Shown: positions 47,302 to 58,391 of the stretch, one piece after another
How positions within the stretch are numbered: position 1 is the first letter of the stretch
Layout of the letters: the number at the start of each line of letters is the position of its first letter
Origin: Chrysaora quinquecirrha
Taxonomy: Eukaryota > Cnidaria > Scyphozoa > Semaeostomeae > Pelagiidae
Reading direction: 5' to 3'
NCBI GenBank assembly: GCA_014526335.1
Contig: JACTAT010000013.1
Location: 6,080,182-6,144,181, forward strand
DNA length: 64,000 nt
The notes under the pieces: model-generated
What the model was told of the DNA's origin: nothing
The model's database searches: none
Seen by the model: only the letters and a program-made list of their open reading frames with translations
Program-made: the position numbers and the translations under genes

Positions 47302-49262
47302 CCACGCAACAAACACTTCAAAGTTAACCCCCGTCTTTGAAGGTGAGATGTAAGTCTTGAAAAGTCTATTACAACAATCTACACCATAAGGCGTCCCTAA
47401 TGCATCAGTGCAGGTATCTATAGTGCATTCAGTCTTTGCTAAAAAACGATGTTTATGTCATGTAGTACTTAGGCCTATTCCACGCAACAAACACTTCAAA
47501 GTTACCCCCCGTCTTTAAAGGTGGGATGTAAGTCTTGAAAAGTCACTTACAACAATCTACACCATAAGGCGTCCCTAATGCATCAGTGCAGGTATCTATA
47601 GTGCATTCGGTCTTTGCTAAAAAACGATGTTTATGTCATGTAGTACTTAGGCCTATTCCACGCAACAAACACTTCAAAGTTACCCCCCGTCTTTAAAGGT
47701 GGGATGTAAGTCTTGAAAAGTCTATTACAACAATCTACACCATAAGGCGTCCCTAATGCATCAGTGGAGGTATCTATAGTGCATTCAGTCTTTGCTAAAA
47801 AACGATGTTTATGTCATGTAGTACTTAGGCCTATTCCACGCAACAAACACTTCAAAGTTACCCCCCGTCTTTAAAGGTGGGATGTAAGTCTTGAAAAGTC
47901 TATTACAACAATCTACACCATAAGGCGTCCCTAATGCATCAGTGGAGGTATCTATAGGGCATTCAGTCTTTGCTAAAAAACGATGTTTATGTCATGTAGT
48001 ACTTAGGCCTATTCCACGCAACAAACACTTCAAAGTTACCCCCCGTCTTTGAAGGTGGGATGTAAGTCTTGAAAAGTCTATTACAACAATCTACACCATA
48101 AGGCGTCCCTAATGCATCAGTGCAGGTATCTATAGTGCATTCAGTCTTTGCTAAAAAACGATGTTTATGTCATGTAGTACTTAGGCCTATTCCACGCAAC
48201 AAACACTTCAAAGTTACCCCCCGTCTTTGAAGGTGGGATGTAAGTCTTGAAAAGTCTATTACAACAATCTACACCATAAGGCGTCCCTAATGCATCAGTG
48301 CAGGTATCTATAGTGCATTCGGTCTTTGCTAAAAAACGATGTTTATGTCATGTAGTACTTAGGCCTATGCCACGCAACTAACACTTCAAAGTTACCCCCC
48401 GTCTTTGAAGATGGGATGTAAGTCTTGAAAAGTCTATTACAACAATCTACACCATAAGGCGTCCCTAATGCATCAGTGCAGGTATCTATAGTGCATTCAG
48501 TCTTTGCTAAAAAACGATGTTTATGTCATGTAGTACTTAGGCCTATTCCACGCAACAAACACTTCAAAGTTACCCCCCCGTCTTTAAAGGTGGGATGTAA
48601 GTCTTGAAAAGTCTATTACAACAATCTACACCATAAGGCGTCCCTAATGCATCAGTGCAGGTATCTATAGTGCATTCGGTCTTTGCTAAAAAACGATGTT
48701 TATGTCATGTAGTACTTAGGCCTATGCCACGCAACTAACACTTCAAAGTTACCCCCCGTCTTTGAAGATGGGATGTAAGTCTTGAAAAGTCTATTACAAC
48801 AATCTACACCATAAGGCGTCCCTAATGCATCAGTGCAGGTATCTATAGTGCATTCAGTCTTTGCTAAAAAACGATGTTTATGTCATGTAGTACTTAGGCC
48901 TATTCCACGCAACAAACACTTCAAAGTTACCCCCCCGTCTTTAAAGGTGGGATGTAAGTCTTGAAAAGTCTATTACAACAATCTACACCATAAGGCGTCC
49001 CTAATGCATCAGTGCAGGTATCTATAGTGCATTCGGTCTTTGCTAAAAAACGATGTTTATGTCATGTAGTACTTAGGCCTATGCCACGCAACTAACACTT
49101 CAAAGTTACCCCCCGTCTTTGAAGATGGGATGTAAGTCTTGAAAAGTCTATTACAACAATCTACACCATAAGGCGTCCCTAATGCATCAGTGCAGGTATC
49201 TATAGTGCATTCGGTCTTTGCTAAAAAAACGATGTTTATGTCATGTAGTACTTAGGCCTATT
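47302..49262 (+). repeat. Tandem array, eleven 178/179-bp units (left foldback arm)
   Basis: CCACGCAAC starts at 47302, 47480, 47658, 47836, 48014, 48192, 48370, 48548, 48727, 48905 and 49084. Units are nearly identical. The last six alternate between two variants (TATTCC...AACAAAC and TATGCC...AACTAAC), a higher-order dimer of about 357 bp. Confidence 0.95.
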
Positions 49263-50277
49263 CCCCGCTGATTTGAAATGATTTAGGACACCTAACCACT
49301 GTCTAGCCACTATTTAATTTTTTAGACTCACAGAGAGAGGTTGCAGGAAAATTGGGCATTTTCTGCATTGCCCTGTTTGCCTGCCTGAATTAACCTTTTA
49401 CTGTCAGGTGATTGGCCATTGGAAAACCTGGTTTCCTGCCACAGGACGCGGAGCGTTCCCGCAAACCACACACTACCACGTATAGATTGAAAAATTACGA
49501 GCTTCCTCGCAGGTCCGGTTAAATTCATACCTTCCGTTCTGACCTTTGCAATAAATAGAAAAGAAACTACTTTTCTTATTTCCCGATGATGGAAGATGGA
49601 TCTCTCCCGAAACGTTGCCCTACTACTAAATATCAAAGGCTTGTATGATAAGTGGTGCCATGGGGAGCTAACCTTCCCGTACTCTAGCGAAAGTTCAGAA
49701 GGCTGCAAGTTAAAAAAAGGAAGAACATGAGAGTTTCTGGTGATTTTTCAAGGATTTTCTGCCGCTTAATAGATGATTGCAGGTGAATTGGACATTTTTT
49801 GAGTGGTTGTGGGTGCTTTTTATGAAGCTGTGGTTCGTTTTGACTGCCTTTGGCTGGTTTTGGGCAATTTTGGGTTGTTTCGCGTTTTTAGCAAATACGT
49901 TTCCACGTTTTCAGGGGTCAAATGACGTCAAAGGACTGTAGGAGACTGTTATTCATTTTGGAATTTTACTCATAATCTTTCCATTTTCAAGAAAAGTTCT
50001 TGCTTTCATTATTTCCACGAATCGCCACGCTAAACTTTGTGATTTACTGTATCTATGCATAATGATAATTTTGACGGTGATGATAACTACGATGATGATA
50101 ATGATGATGATGATGATATTCTTTTTTTGTCCAGAGTTTAATACCCTTTCATCAATACTCTTATGTGTTTACCATTACAAGTAAACTAGCTTTTTACCTT
50201 GACACCTTTTTACAGCTTTTTACCTGGATCTTGTCTTTCCAAGGCTAATCATGTCTAATACGGTGTTTGAAGTGTTT
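49263..50277. other. Unique core of the foldback element
   Basis: Holds a 126-codon minus-strand frame (49328-49708) with no recognised motif, a GAT-rich microsatellite at 50091-50119, and a stretch of about 45 bp containing ATATCAAAGGCTTG that reappears near 61435-61475. No transposase was recognised. Confidence 0.6.
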
Positions 50278-50820
50278 GTTGCGTGGAATAGGCCTAAGTA
50301 CAACATGACATAAACATCGTTTTTTAGCAAAGACCGAATGCACTATAGATACCTGCACTGATGCATTAGGGACGCCTTATGGTGTAGATTGTTGTAATAG
50401 ACTTTTCAAGACTTACATCCCACCTTCAAAGACGGGGGGTAACTTTGAAGTGTTTGTTGCGTGGAATAGGCCTAAGTACTACATGACATAAACATCGTTT
50501 TTTAGCAAAGACTGAATGCACTATAGATACCTCCACTGATGCATTAGGGACGCCTTATGGTGTAGATTGTTGTAATAGACTTTTCAAGACTTACATCCCA
50601 CCTTTAAAGACGGGGGTTAACTTTGAAGTGTTTGTTGCGTGGAATAGGCCTAAGTACCACATGACATAAACATCGTTTTTTAGCAAAGACCGAATGCACT
50701 ATAGATACCTGCACTGATGCATTAGGGACGCCTTATGTTGTAGATTGTTGTAATAGACTTTTCAAGACTTACATCCCACCTTCAAAGACGGGGGGTAACT
50801 TTGAAGTGTTTGTTGCGTGG
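50278..50820 (-). repeat. Tandem array, three 178-bp units (right foldback arm, inverted)
   Basis: GTTGCGTGG starts at 50278, 50456, 50634 and 50812. The units are reverse complements of the left-arm units. Confidence 0.95.
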
Positions 50821-51051
50821 GACCAGCAAAATCTCAAAATCGTTTTTTAGAAAAATTTACAAAGGAAAGAAAATAAATGATGTCAAAAACAGGTAGGTAT
50901 GTTGTCAAAAACAGTTGTAATAGGACTTTGAAAGTTTTTTCTGTTAATTGTAGCAGCAGAGAGTCATAAAACAAAGTATTGCGCAATAATATTTTGAATG
51001 TGAATCTGATTGCGAAAGTGAATCTGAATCTGATTCTCTGGACATGGAAGT

Positions 51052-51060
51052 TGGATGACG
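51052..51060. repeat. Target site duplication, right copy
   Basis: TGGATGACG directly after the right terminus. Confidence 0.9.
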
Positions 51061-51743
51061 GATGTAAAGATCAATTGATTGTCATAAAAAGGTGTTGGTA
51101 ATTCTATCCAGCACTATACTAGGAGTGGTGCAAAATTGTGCTAGCACCTCTTTTTTGGGGTTTATAGGGGATATAGGGTATTATAGGGGATCCAGAAGCT
51201 GCGAAAACATGAAAGGTAACAGGTCCTATTGTTCTATTGAAAAACTCGCCACACTGCCAACTGAATTCTTAAAAGCCACAGTCAAGTCATGTCAATACAC
51301 ACCAATAAATCTCAATGTTTGTAAAGCATTGTCAACTGTAAGCTGCCTCCGCAAACCTATCATAGGGGTAACAGGTCAACTCAAAACTCGACAGTCAAGT
51401 CACCACACTTGCCATCACGATAACACGTAATTGAACAAGTTGACTCTATCAGTGTGATGAACGGGGGTCTGGAGGCAGTACCCCATATTTTTAGCAAATC
51501 TCCGAAAAGCCTTCTAGAAAGCTTTACGAGATTTTCATGAAGGAAAAATGAGGCAAGTTATCAAATTTTATGAAATTTGGATTTCTGTTCTGAAAGTTGA
51601 CTGAGGGGGTAACAAGTTGACCACCAAGGTGTGACAAGGTGTGGCTATTTGAGTTGACCAGAACACAGTGGCAACTTGACCTGAAATGTCCATCATCATT
51701 TTCCATCTTCAGGCTTGCTCTTTTGAACTATAATGCTTGATTT
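51061..51743. other. Spacer between two foldback elements, nothing recognised
   Basis: A 112-codon plus-strand frame (51092-51430) has no recognised motif and no splice or promoter context to support it. Confidence 0.5.
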
Positions 51744-53073
51744 GGCTAATTATATTCGGCGCAATGGATATTTTGCGCAATTGGCGCAATGAGCACAATA
51801 AGCGCAATAAGTGATATTCGGCGCAATGAGTGATACTTAACGCAATAAGTGATATTCGGCGCAATGAGTGATACTTTGCGCAATAAGTGATATTCAGCGC
51901 AATAAGTGATATTCAATATTCAATGCAGAGAATCAACGGTGACCATTGAGGAATAGATAAGACTCCAGCTTCTGCAGTCGAACGCTGTTGTAAAATGTAG
52001 GCCACTGGTACTGGTGAGACGACAGTAAGCCACAATCATATCGTTCAGGCCCTGCTGCAGTCCTGGTATGGGCCTACCTACGCAGTGCAGCAGCACCACT
52101 AACAAGCATTCTGAAATGAATCAATTTTTCGACATTGGATCACTTCGCAAAAAGCCGTGGAAGGAAGGAAGGAATCATCTTGGTGGGGGGTCCAGACTTC
52201 CCCACTTTTCGAAAAGATGGTTCATGAGATTCGTACAAAATGCAATAAAGTTAGTCTCTCGGGAGGGTAACTTATATCTGGCATTTTTGTCATGTAATTA
52301 AAAGATCTATTGAATATTGTCGGCAAATATTTACTATAAATTTGGCAAAAAGGGCGTTTCCTGCATTCTCCGAGAGTTTGAAGGGCGTCGTTACGCAAAA
52401 ATTAGACCCCAGACCCCCACTTTTTAAATGCTGGCTCCGCCGCTGGGTATATGACTTCCTATCTATTTGTCTTTTTACATATAATATTAAATGCGCAACC
52501 ATGTTTCATGAAGGCTAAGGATTTTTCCATTCGGTTGCAGTTTCAAGCAGAGAGAATTTTACTAAGTCAAAGGTCCCTTGGCCTCGACATTTTATTCATC
52601 TTCAAAAAACCCCTCTGCTTTGACTTTGACGTATCTGCTAAATGGAAATTGGACTTGCCAACCTAAAAAGATCGCTGTCACAATGTTTCTCTGGCATCGA
52701 ATTAGGCCAAAAGAGATATTTATGAACTCATGGTTACCATATTAACATTCCTGCCATTTTGAAATATGGTGTTGAGAGAAACAGAGCTAATTCTTTTTAG
52801 TGCAATTGGTAAATTAATTTAGATAAGAAAAGACAATTTATCTTGCCCTATCACTTATTGCGCCGAATATCACTTATTGCGCTGAATATCACTTATTGCG
52901 CAAAGTATCACTCATTGCGCCGAATATCACTTATTGCGCAAAGTATCACTCATTGCGCCGAATATCACTTATTGCGCAAAGTATCACTCATTGCGCCGAA
53001 TATCACTTATTGCGCTTATTGCGCTCATTGCGCCAATTGCGCAAAATATCCATTGCGCCGAATATAATTAGCC
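51744..53073. mobile_element. Second foldback-like element with 19-bp tandem repeat arms
   Basis: The outer ends GGCTAATTATATTCGGCGC and their mirror bound inverted arms at 51744-51925 and 52849-53073. The arms are tandem 19-bp units of the form TATCACT(T/C)ATTGCGCNNAN, alternating between a CGAA and an AAAG ending. The roughly 0.9-kb core holds no recognised gene. If the true ends are one step further in, a TA dinucleotide flanks both sides; no longer target duplication is visible. Confidence 0.75.
52849..53065. repeat. 19-bp tandem array (right arm)
   Basis: At least eight consecutive 19-bp units, each carrying CATTGCGC or TATTGCGC. Open frames in two phases across it encode repeats such as LIAPNITYC and are artefacts of the array. 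Confidence 0.9.
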
Positions 53074-55147
53074 TGTAGAGCTTACACTTTTCAACATAAC
53101 TACATTATCATCAAATTCAAACTTTCTTCTTCTATGTGCTATGAGCTGAGCTGCATGTGTTCTGGTACTTTTATGCCAGGTACCAACTTAACATATTTTG
53201 TCACAACATTGTCAAAATTTTTGAATTTTCTAAAGGGATTTGATGGCTCTTGACTGAGGGTTTAATTTTTCCCTGAATTATCTCCATGGTTAGGTCCCTT
53301 ATTAAATTTTTAGTCTCCAAGTTGTACAGAACTGCAAGATTATGATGAATAGCAAAAAAACCCTGCGTTATGAAAGGTATTGAACAGTCATACAGTCTGT
53401 CTTGTCAGGGTTGTAAAGTAGAACAGTAGATACTCAAGCTTTCAGACTCTTTTCCACATTCAGTAACGCTTATGTAGTCCCTACTGTGTGTGCTGCAGAA
53501 TTGCTGTGATGAAGCAAGAGACCAGGATGTAAGACCTTTAGATAAGATGTCTTTAAGTCACTGCAGAGATGCTTACATTACTTCATAAACAAAACCTCAG
53601 TGACTTTATGCTGGGTAGCAAGTAGAATGGTTCAGACATAATTGTTTTGAGAGATACAACAGCAGTCATCTGCTTTGGGACAATGCATCTGCAGGCAAAT
53701 TTCCAAAGGGACAAACAACCAACAGGGGTCCGTTGTTGAGATTTTTGCTTTCTGTTTTTAAAAAAACAGCATACCCACACTATTTCATCACCACTGACAA
53801 CCTCCCAAATTCCTGTTCCATTGATGGTCCTATTGAGATTTCATTGTGAATTTAAAGAAATTTAAGTAGCTCTTTTTATCTGTGAGATTATCCACCCTGT
53901 CCATCTCTGTCATCATTGGTTTACCAAGGATTATCAAGCCATTCCTGCTTTTCATCTGGTTATTTTTTTAATTTGTTGAAATGCGAGAAGCCAAGTCTCC
54001 ATCATTAACAGTAACCCTGTGTGTAGGAGGAGCCATTAATTTTGAAGTTCTGATCTTCCAGTCCTGTTGACACACTTTATAAAATGAAGACTTGTTTACT
54101 AATTTTTAGGGGGGTATATGTATATGTATATGCATCTTAACAGTATGGCAGACTGTTAAATTTATTTTACCTCCCTCAAACCTTTTAAAGAGAAAGTCAC
54201 AAACGTTTGTAATTTTTTTTTTATTAAGGTTCACAGGCCCCTTACTCTCTTTACAAACATAACATAACACTTTAAGTCCTTTTGATTATAGCAAGTTTAT
54301 GTGTAACTGAAAATTCAATAGATTCTCATCGTTTTTCCACCCCACTTTGAGTGAAAATACAGTAGATTGGCATCACATAAATGTTTTTAAAAATGTCATT
54401 TAATTGATTGAAATGTTAACGACATTTCCCAAACATTATCCAGATAATAATGTGTTTTTTGAAACATTTCGTTTTTCATTTCAATTTCAGCTTTTCAGGG
54501 GGTTGAATAAACCTAGGTGAAATGATACCAACCCCCTTTTGCACTTTTTTATAAGCTCATTGAGGCTTAGCTCGATTCGCCACAAAGATAAGAAAAATGT
54601 GAAAACATGTCCAGCCCTCCATAAAAACAAGAAACAAGAAAATAAGTTTTAAAAACCTCATCTCGTGTAAACAAAAACAGAGTTACAGGATGATGAATAA
54701 AAGTATATAAAAGCTTGCCAAACTGTTATCTACATATTTTTGTCAACGAGGGAATTTATTATGAGTGGTTGTAGAATATCAATGTTGAAATAAGAACACC
54801 AAGAATATTCAAGCCTCAAATTATTTAAAGAATAATAACACATTGAGCCTCGGCAAAAATTACCTTGTTCTTATCGATAAAAAGTGTAGTGCATGTATTG
54901 TATCTAAAGCGATTTTTATGGAAACAATGGATAACAGTAAATAAGGAATTTTGAAAAATTCATTCTAAGGATCCATTTCACCCTGCTTGGAAACAAACAC
55001 GGTGAAGCTTAATTTTGTTAATTTTAAATCATTTATTATTCATCTGTGGATTTTGCTTAACCACCACCAGAAAATGCTCTTTGAGTGGTTTAGTGCTGCT
55101 GATAATAAAGAATCATAAGATGAAGGCGTTTTAGCCAATAAAGCCAG
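53074..55147. other. Spacer with one MITE
   Basis: Contains the MITE at 54542-54886. No exon was recognised before 55148, although the first exon of the membrane-protein gene might lie here. Confidence 0.45.
54542..54886. mobile_element. MITE, poly-T/TATAAG family, diverged copy
   Basis: CACTTTTTTATAAGCTC on the left, and TTGTTCTTATCGATAAAAAGTG followed by TA on the right. Interior AATGTTGAAAT(A/T)AGAACAC and GAGCCTCGG blocks match the 24499 copy. Confidence 0.6.
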
Positions 55148-55216
55148 CCTCAAAATTATGAAATTCTGTACTTTTGGTTTTCAAATCCTTTGAGGGAAAT
55201 GTTATTATCCGTTGTG
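55148..55216 (+). CDS. Tentative upstream exon of the membrane-protein gene
   Basis: An AG acceptor after AATAAAGCC, then PQNYEILYFWFSNPLREML and SVV in phase 0, ending at a GTAAGA donor; 69 nt. Joined to the next exon it gives a continuous hydrophobic/basic stretch SVV-VLRLIQSIWF. The pyrimidine tract before the acceptor is weak. An ATG at 55199 could instead be the start of translation in a first coding exon. Confidence 0.4.
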
Positions 55217-55776
55217 GTAAGAGTTTGTAATCTTCTGGACACATCAGCTGACGAAATTAGGTCTGTGAAAACCTCATTTTTTATGATTCAAGATCTTTTG
55301 AAATTTGTCTGTCTTCAATAAAGTTTGTTATGTTTTGTCGGATAAAGCTCATAATCAGTTTTTGGGTTGTAAACAGCAGTGGAAAGAATTTTTAAGCTTT
55401 TTGAATGGTTTACTGTGAATTCAGTTTCAAGATTAATTTCATATTCGACTCAGGGTATTATAGGCTGGTGGCGTGGTTTTGATTCTGAATATGTTTTGAT
55501 TCCATTCGGGAGGTGGCGATTGATCAAGAAGTCGTAGCCTTAAACTTGCCGGTGGCGAATTCGGATGAAAAAGCCAGCTAATAAGATATTACACCAGTAT
55601 ACTAGCTGTTTGAATTTAGACAGGAAAAATAAGGCCTAATCAACGTTAAGTTTGACAAAATTGTGTTTTTGTAGGCTGATGGAATGTGGTTTACTTGAAG
55701 TTCACAGAGTAAATGGATTGATAAGATCAGTATGCAAATGAGGTAAAACATTTTATTACATTTGAAATCAATTGCA
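55217..55776. other. Putative intron, nothing recognised
   Basis: Between a GTAAGA donor and an ATTGCAG acceptor. Confidence 0.4.
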
Positions 55777-57847
55777 GGTTCTCCGTTTAATCCAGAGCAT
55801 CTGGTTTGATAAGCTACAAAACAGAAAACACATTGAAGCAATGAAGGATTCGGTTATGAATATCGCCGAGAAATCTAACAAGAGAGACGACGTTTTAACG
55901 TCTGGTTTGCTTGTTTTATCGCAGTTGAAGGCATTGGCTTCGAGTAAAATCGGTTCGCAGTTTAAAGAATGCGTTATGTCTCATACAAGACTTATTCGTG
56001 TTATAAGGGTGATAATGCCTCTGCAATACATAATACTTTGTTTCTTTGCGTACCATATCACACTTGAATCAAAACTCACGCCAAACAAACTGCACTGTGG
56101 TAGGACGGAGGCCTCGACTTACGCAGACGAATTCAACAAAACCTTCCACTCGGTATTATCGACTTTGTGCTTGAACGAGAGATATAACAGTCGCTTTGCA
56201 AGTGTATTTATTGCACTGGAAATTCCAGCCGTAATAATATTGATAATCAAAATACTATCTGGAACGCAGAATAACATTTTAAATGGCATTAAAGAGAAAG
56301 TCAGTGATCAACTATTGTACGGAATCGTCACAATATCAAAAGTTATTATAATATTGACACCATACAGCAAGATCAAAATAGCAAGCATTAGTATTCCTGT
56401 GGTTGGCACGTTAGTTTCGCTATTACTGTCTCCGCTGGTTTTTATCATCAGACTTTTAATCGGTCTAATAACTCTGCCAGTTTCTATGTTTTTATTTTAC
56501 CCAATGAAGGACAAAATAGTTTTAGACTTGAACAGTTTCGGGATGATATTAGAGAGTATGGACAAGGAGTTGCTCCAGAGAGCAAAGAAAGAGATAAATT
56601 GTTATCAAATTTGCGAAGCAAACTTCGATTATTTTTGGGACTTGGTGATTTTCGCCTTGTTTGTCTGCTACAGCATTGCTTTCTGGTTTTTGCATTTCAC
56701 TCAGAATAATGGGGAGCCTTTAGGTGAATATGATGCAAAAGACCGTGTCTCTGAAGGTGTTGAATTCATAAGAGTAAGCGAAGATATCAGTGAGGACTTT
56801 AGTTATGATGAAATTTCAGAGGAGAAGGCTGATACGCCAGAAAATTTTCCACCAGATAATGATGTGGGCCTAAGCTGTGAGATTCCTGGAGAAGTTATTG
56901 CAGATGGATCTGATGCAAGCACAGGATTAGATGAAAATGGAACAGCTAATGATTTATTGGAAAACAACGACTTTGGTGTTGAGGAAACCGTTCGTGAAGA
57001 AAATTCAAATGTTGAGACTTTTGAGTCGACAGTTGTCAACGAAGATCGCCAGGAAAGAAAAGAAACTTCTGACAAAGCAACATATTGTGTCTTAGATTTT
57101 GTAGAGAAAGAAGATAAAGAATGCCAGAGTATTAACTTTGTAGAAGACTTGAATAAGGAGTACATCAAACCCGTCAGGTTTGAAAAGTATGTGCAAACTG
57201 ATTTAAAGCAATCAGATTTTGATTCAAAGTCCTTGAATTTCTCTGCTGCAGAGACTGAAACGATTAACGATGCCGGTGAAGATAGCAAGTTTTCAGTTGA
57301 CAATACAAGTCTGAAAACTCCGCTTTGCGTTGAATTCCGAAATCAAAAACAGAAAAAAGCTGCAAGCTATCCTTCAGTGTCGACAATAAAGAACAAGCCT
57401 AGGCCTCTGTCTGAAAGAGCAGACGTTGAGATGATCGAAGAAAATGTCAAATTTAGTTTTTCTGAACTATCAATAATGCCACCGGATCTCACTTTAGAAG
57501 AGAGAATAAAACAGAAGTCACTAATGCCTGAAGTCACTGTGGAAACATTTTTATCTGAATTAGATAAAGAGCATGATAAACATCAAGTTTATGTTGAAAA
57601 AGAACTACTTTCAAATTTACTGAAAGATATTATTATGACTGCTAGAGTCACTGGTACTACTGATTGTGATTTTTGCCCAAAGTCGAAAGAACTAACAAGA
57701 GAATGTACTTGTCAGATTCATAAGCTAATCAAATCGTTGACAAAAGAATCTAACGCTGGTCATGATAACGTAGATGGTCTTTCATTGAATGGGCATCATA
57801 ATGAAGATAGTGGTGATGAATCGTTTTTCGATGGATTTAGACTATAG
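55777..57847 (+). CDS. Unrecognised multi-pass membrane protein with long acidic cytosolic-type tail
   Basis: One uninterrupted frame of 689 codons after an ATTGCAG acceptor. The N-terminal 75 residues are charged and helical. Hydrophobic segments follow at about residues 78-93 (IMPLQYIILCFFAYH), 140-160 (FIALEIPAVIILIIKIL), 180-195, 205-242 (two close passes around LLIGLITLPVSMFLFYP) and 286-308 (FWDLVIFALFVCYSIAFWF). The loop between the first two has three cysteines (HCGRTE, LCLNE, as spaced pairs). From about residue 315 to the end it is Asp/Glu/Ser-rich and probably disordered, with CDFCPKSKELTRECTC near the C-terminus. I do not recognise the family. The frame is intact, unlike the long gene. 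The start codon may be in the upstream exon or be ATG 55841. Confidence 0.8.
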
Positions 57848-58385
57848 CCGCTTAACTCATGGAAAAATCTCCAGGCAGTGTAACTTAAAGCTTAGCTTAA
57901 GCCTCTAAATCCTTGCTTCACGAGCATATATCCTTATTGTTTTTAAAGTATGTTTATCTGGCAACATGCGGCATGACTTGAAAAGTTTTTAAATTGGTTG
58001 CGTTGCTATATGGGACTGTGTTACGAAAAGATATGACAAAGACAATATGATGCTCATCGTTAACTTGATCTTCAGCTCTTGATATCATTTAGCTGCAGAA
58101 ATGCTAGTATAATTAAACTGATACATTTTGTCGGTAGAAACCGTACCAGTTCCAAAGTGAGGCTGGGTGTAAAAGAGGTATGACGATAATAACGTAACAA
58201 AAAGTAATGGGTCCAGTTAGGGCTGGTTGCTGCCTTGTCACTGACATTAGCATTAACCACTCCAAATCTAGTCTTTTTCTCTGCCTCTTTCGTTCATATT
58301 TCACGTTCGTTGGCACTGGACTCGTCGCTGTCAACTAGTAGTTTGTCTAGTCTGCAAGTAGGCCAAAACATTCTTTTACTAGGAA

Positions 58386-58391
58386 AATAAA
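58386..58391 (+). promoter_or_regulatory. Polyadenylation signal AATAAA
   Basis: Canonical hexamer 540 bp after the stop codon of the membrane-protein gene. Confidence 0.5.

Larger units (their letters stand above)
47071..51051. mobile_element. Foldback/MULE-like transposon with tandem-repeat arms and 9-bp target duplication
   Basis: A 231-bp terminal segment beginning ACTTCCATGTCCAGAG (47071-47301) is mirrored at 50821-51051. Inside it, arms consist of 178-bp tandem units: eleven on the left (47302-49262) and three, inverted, on the right (50278-50820). The 9-mer TGGATGACG stands immediately outside both ends (47062-47070 and 51052-51060). Long inverted arms built of tandem repeats plus a 9-bp duplication are the signature of foldback elements, usually placed with Mutator-like transposons. 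The roughly 1-kb unique core (49263-50277) carries no recognised transposase, so it is presumably non-autonomous. Confidence 0.9.

Noticed and set aside
47302..49262. CRISPR-like array
   Set aside because: Units are contiguous 178-bp tandem copies without unique spacers, in a eukaryotic genome, and form one arm of a foldback transposon.
49328..49708. 126-codon minus-strand frame in the foldback core, considered as a MULE transposase
   Set aside because: No zinc-finger or DDE signature; part of it lies in a short dispersed repeat also found at 61.4 kb.
51092..51430. 112-codon plus-strand frame between the foldback elements
   Set aside because: No recognisable motif, no support from splice sites or a nearby polyadenylation signal.
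52843..53078. Frames of 74 and 60 codons with LIAPNITYC repeats
   Set aside because: They are translations of the 19-bp tandem array in a foldback arm.
56803..57303. 166-codon minus-strand frame, Ser-rich
   Set aside because: It is the antisense of the Asp/Glu/Ser-rich tail of the plus-strand membrane protein; GAA/GAT codons read backwards give TTC/ATC, so openness is expected.
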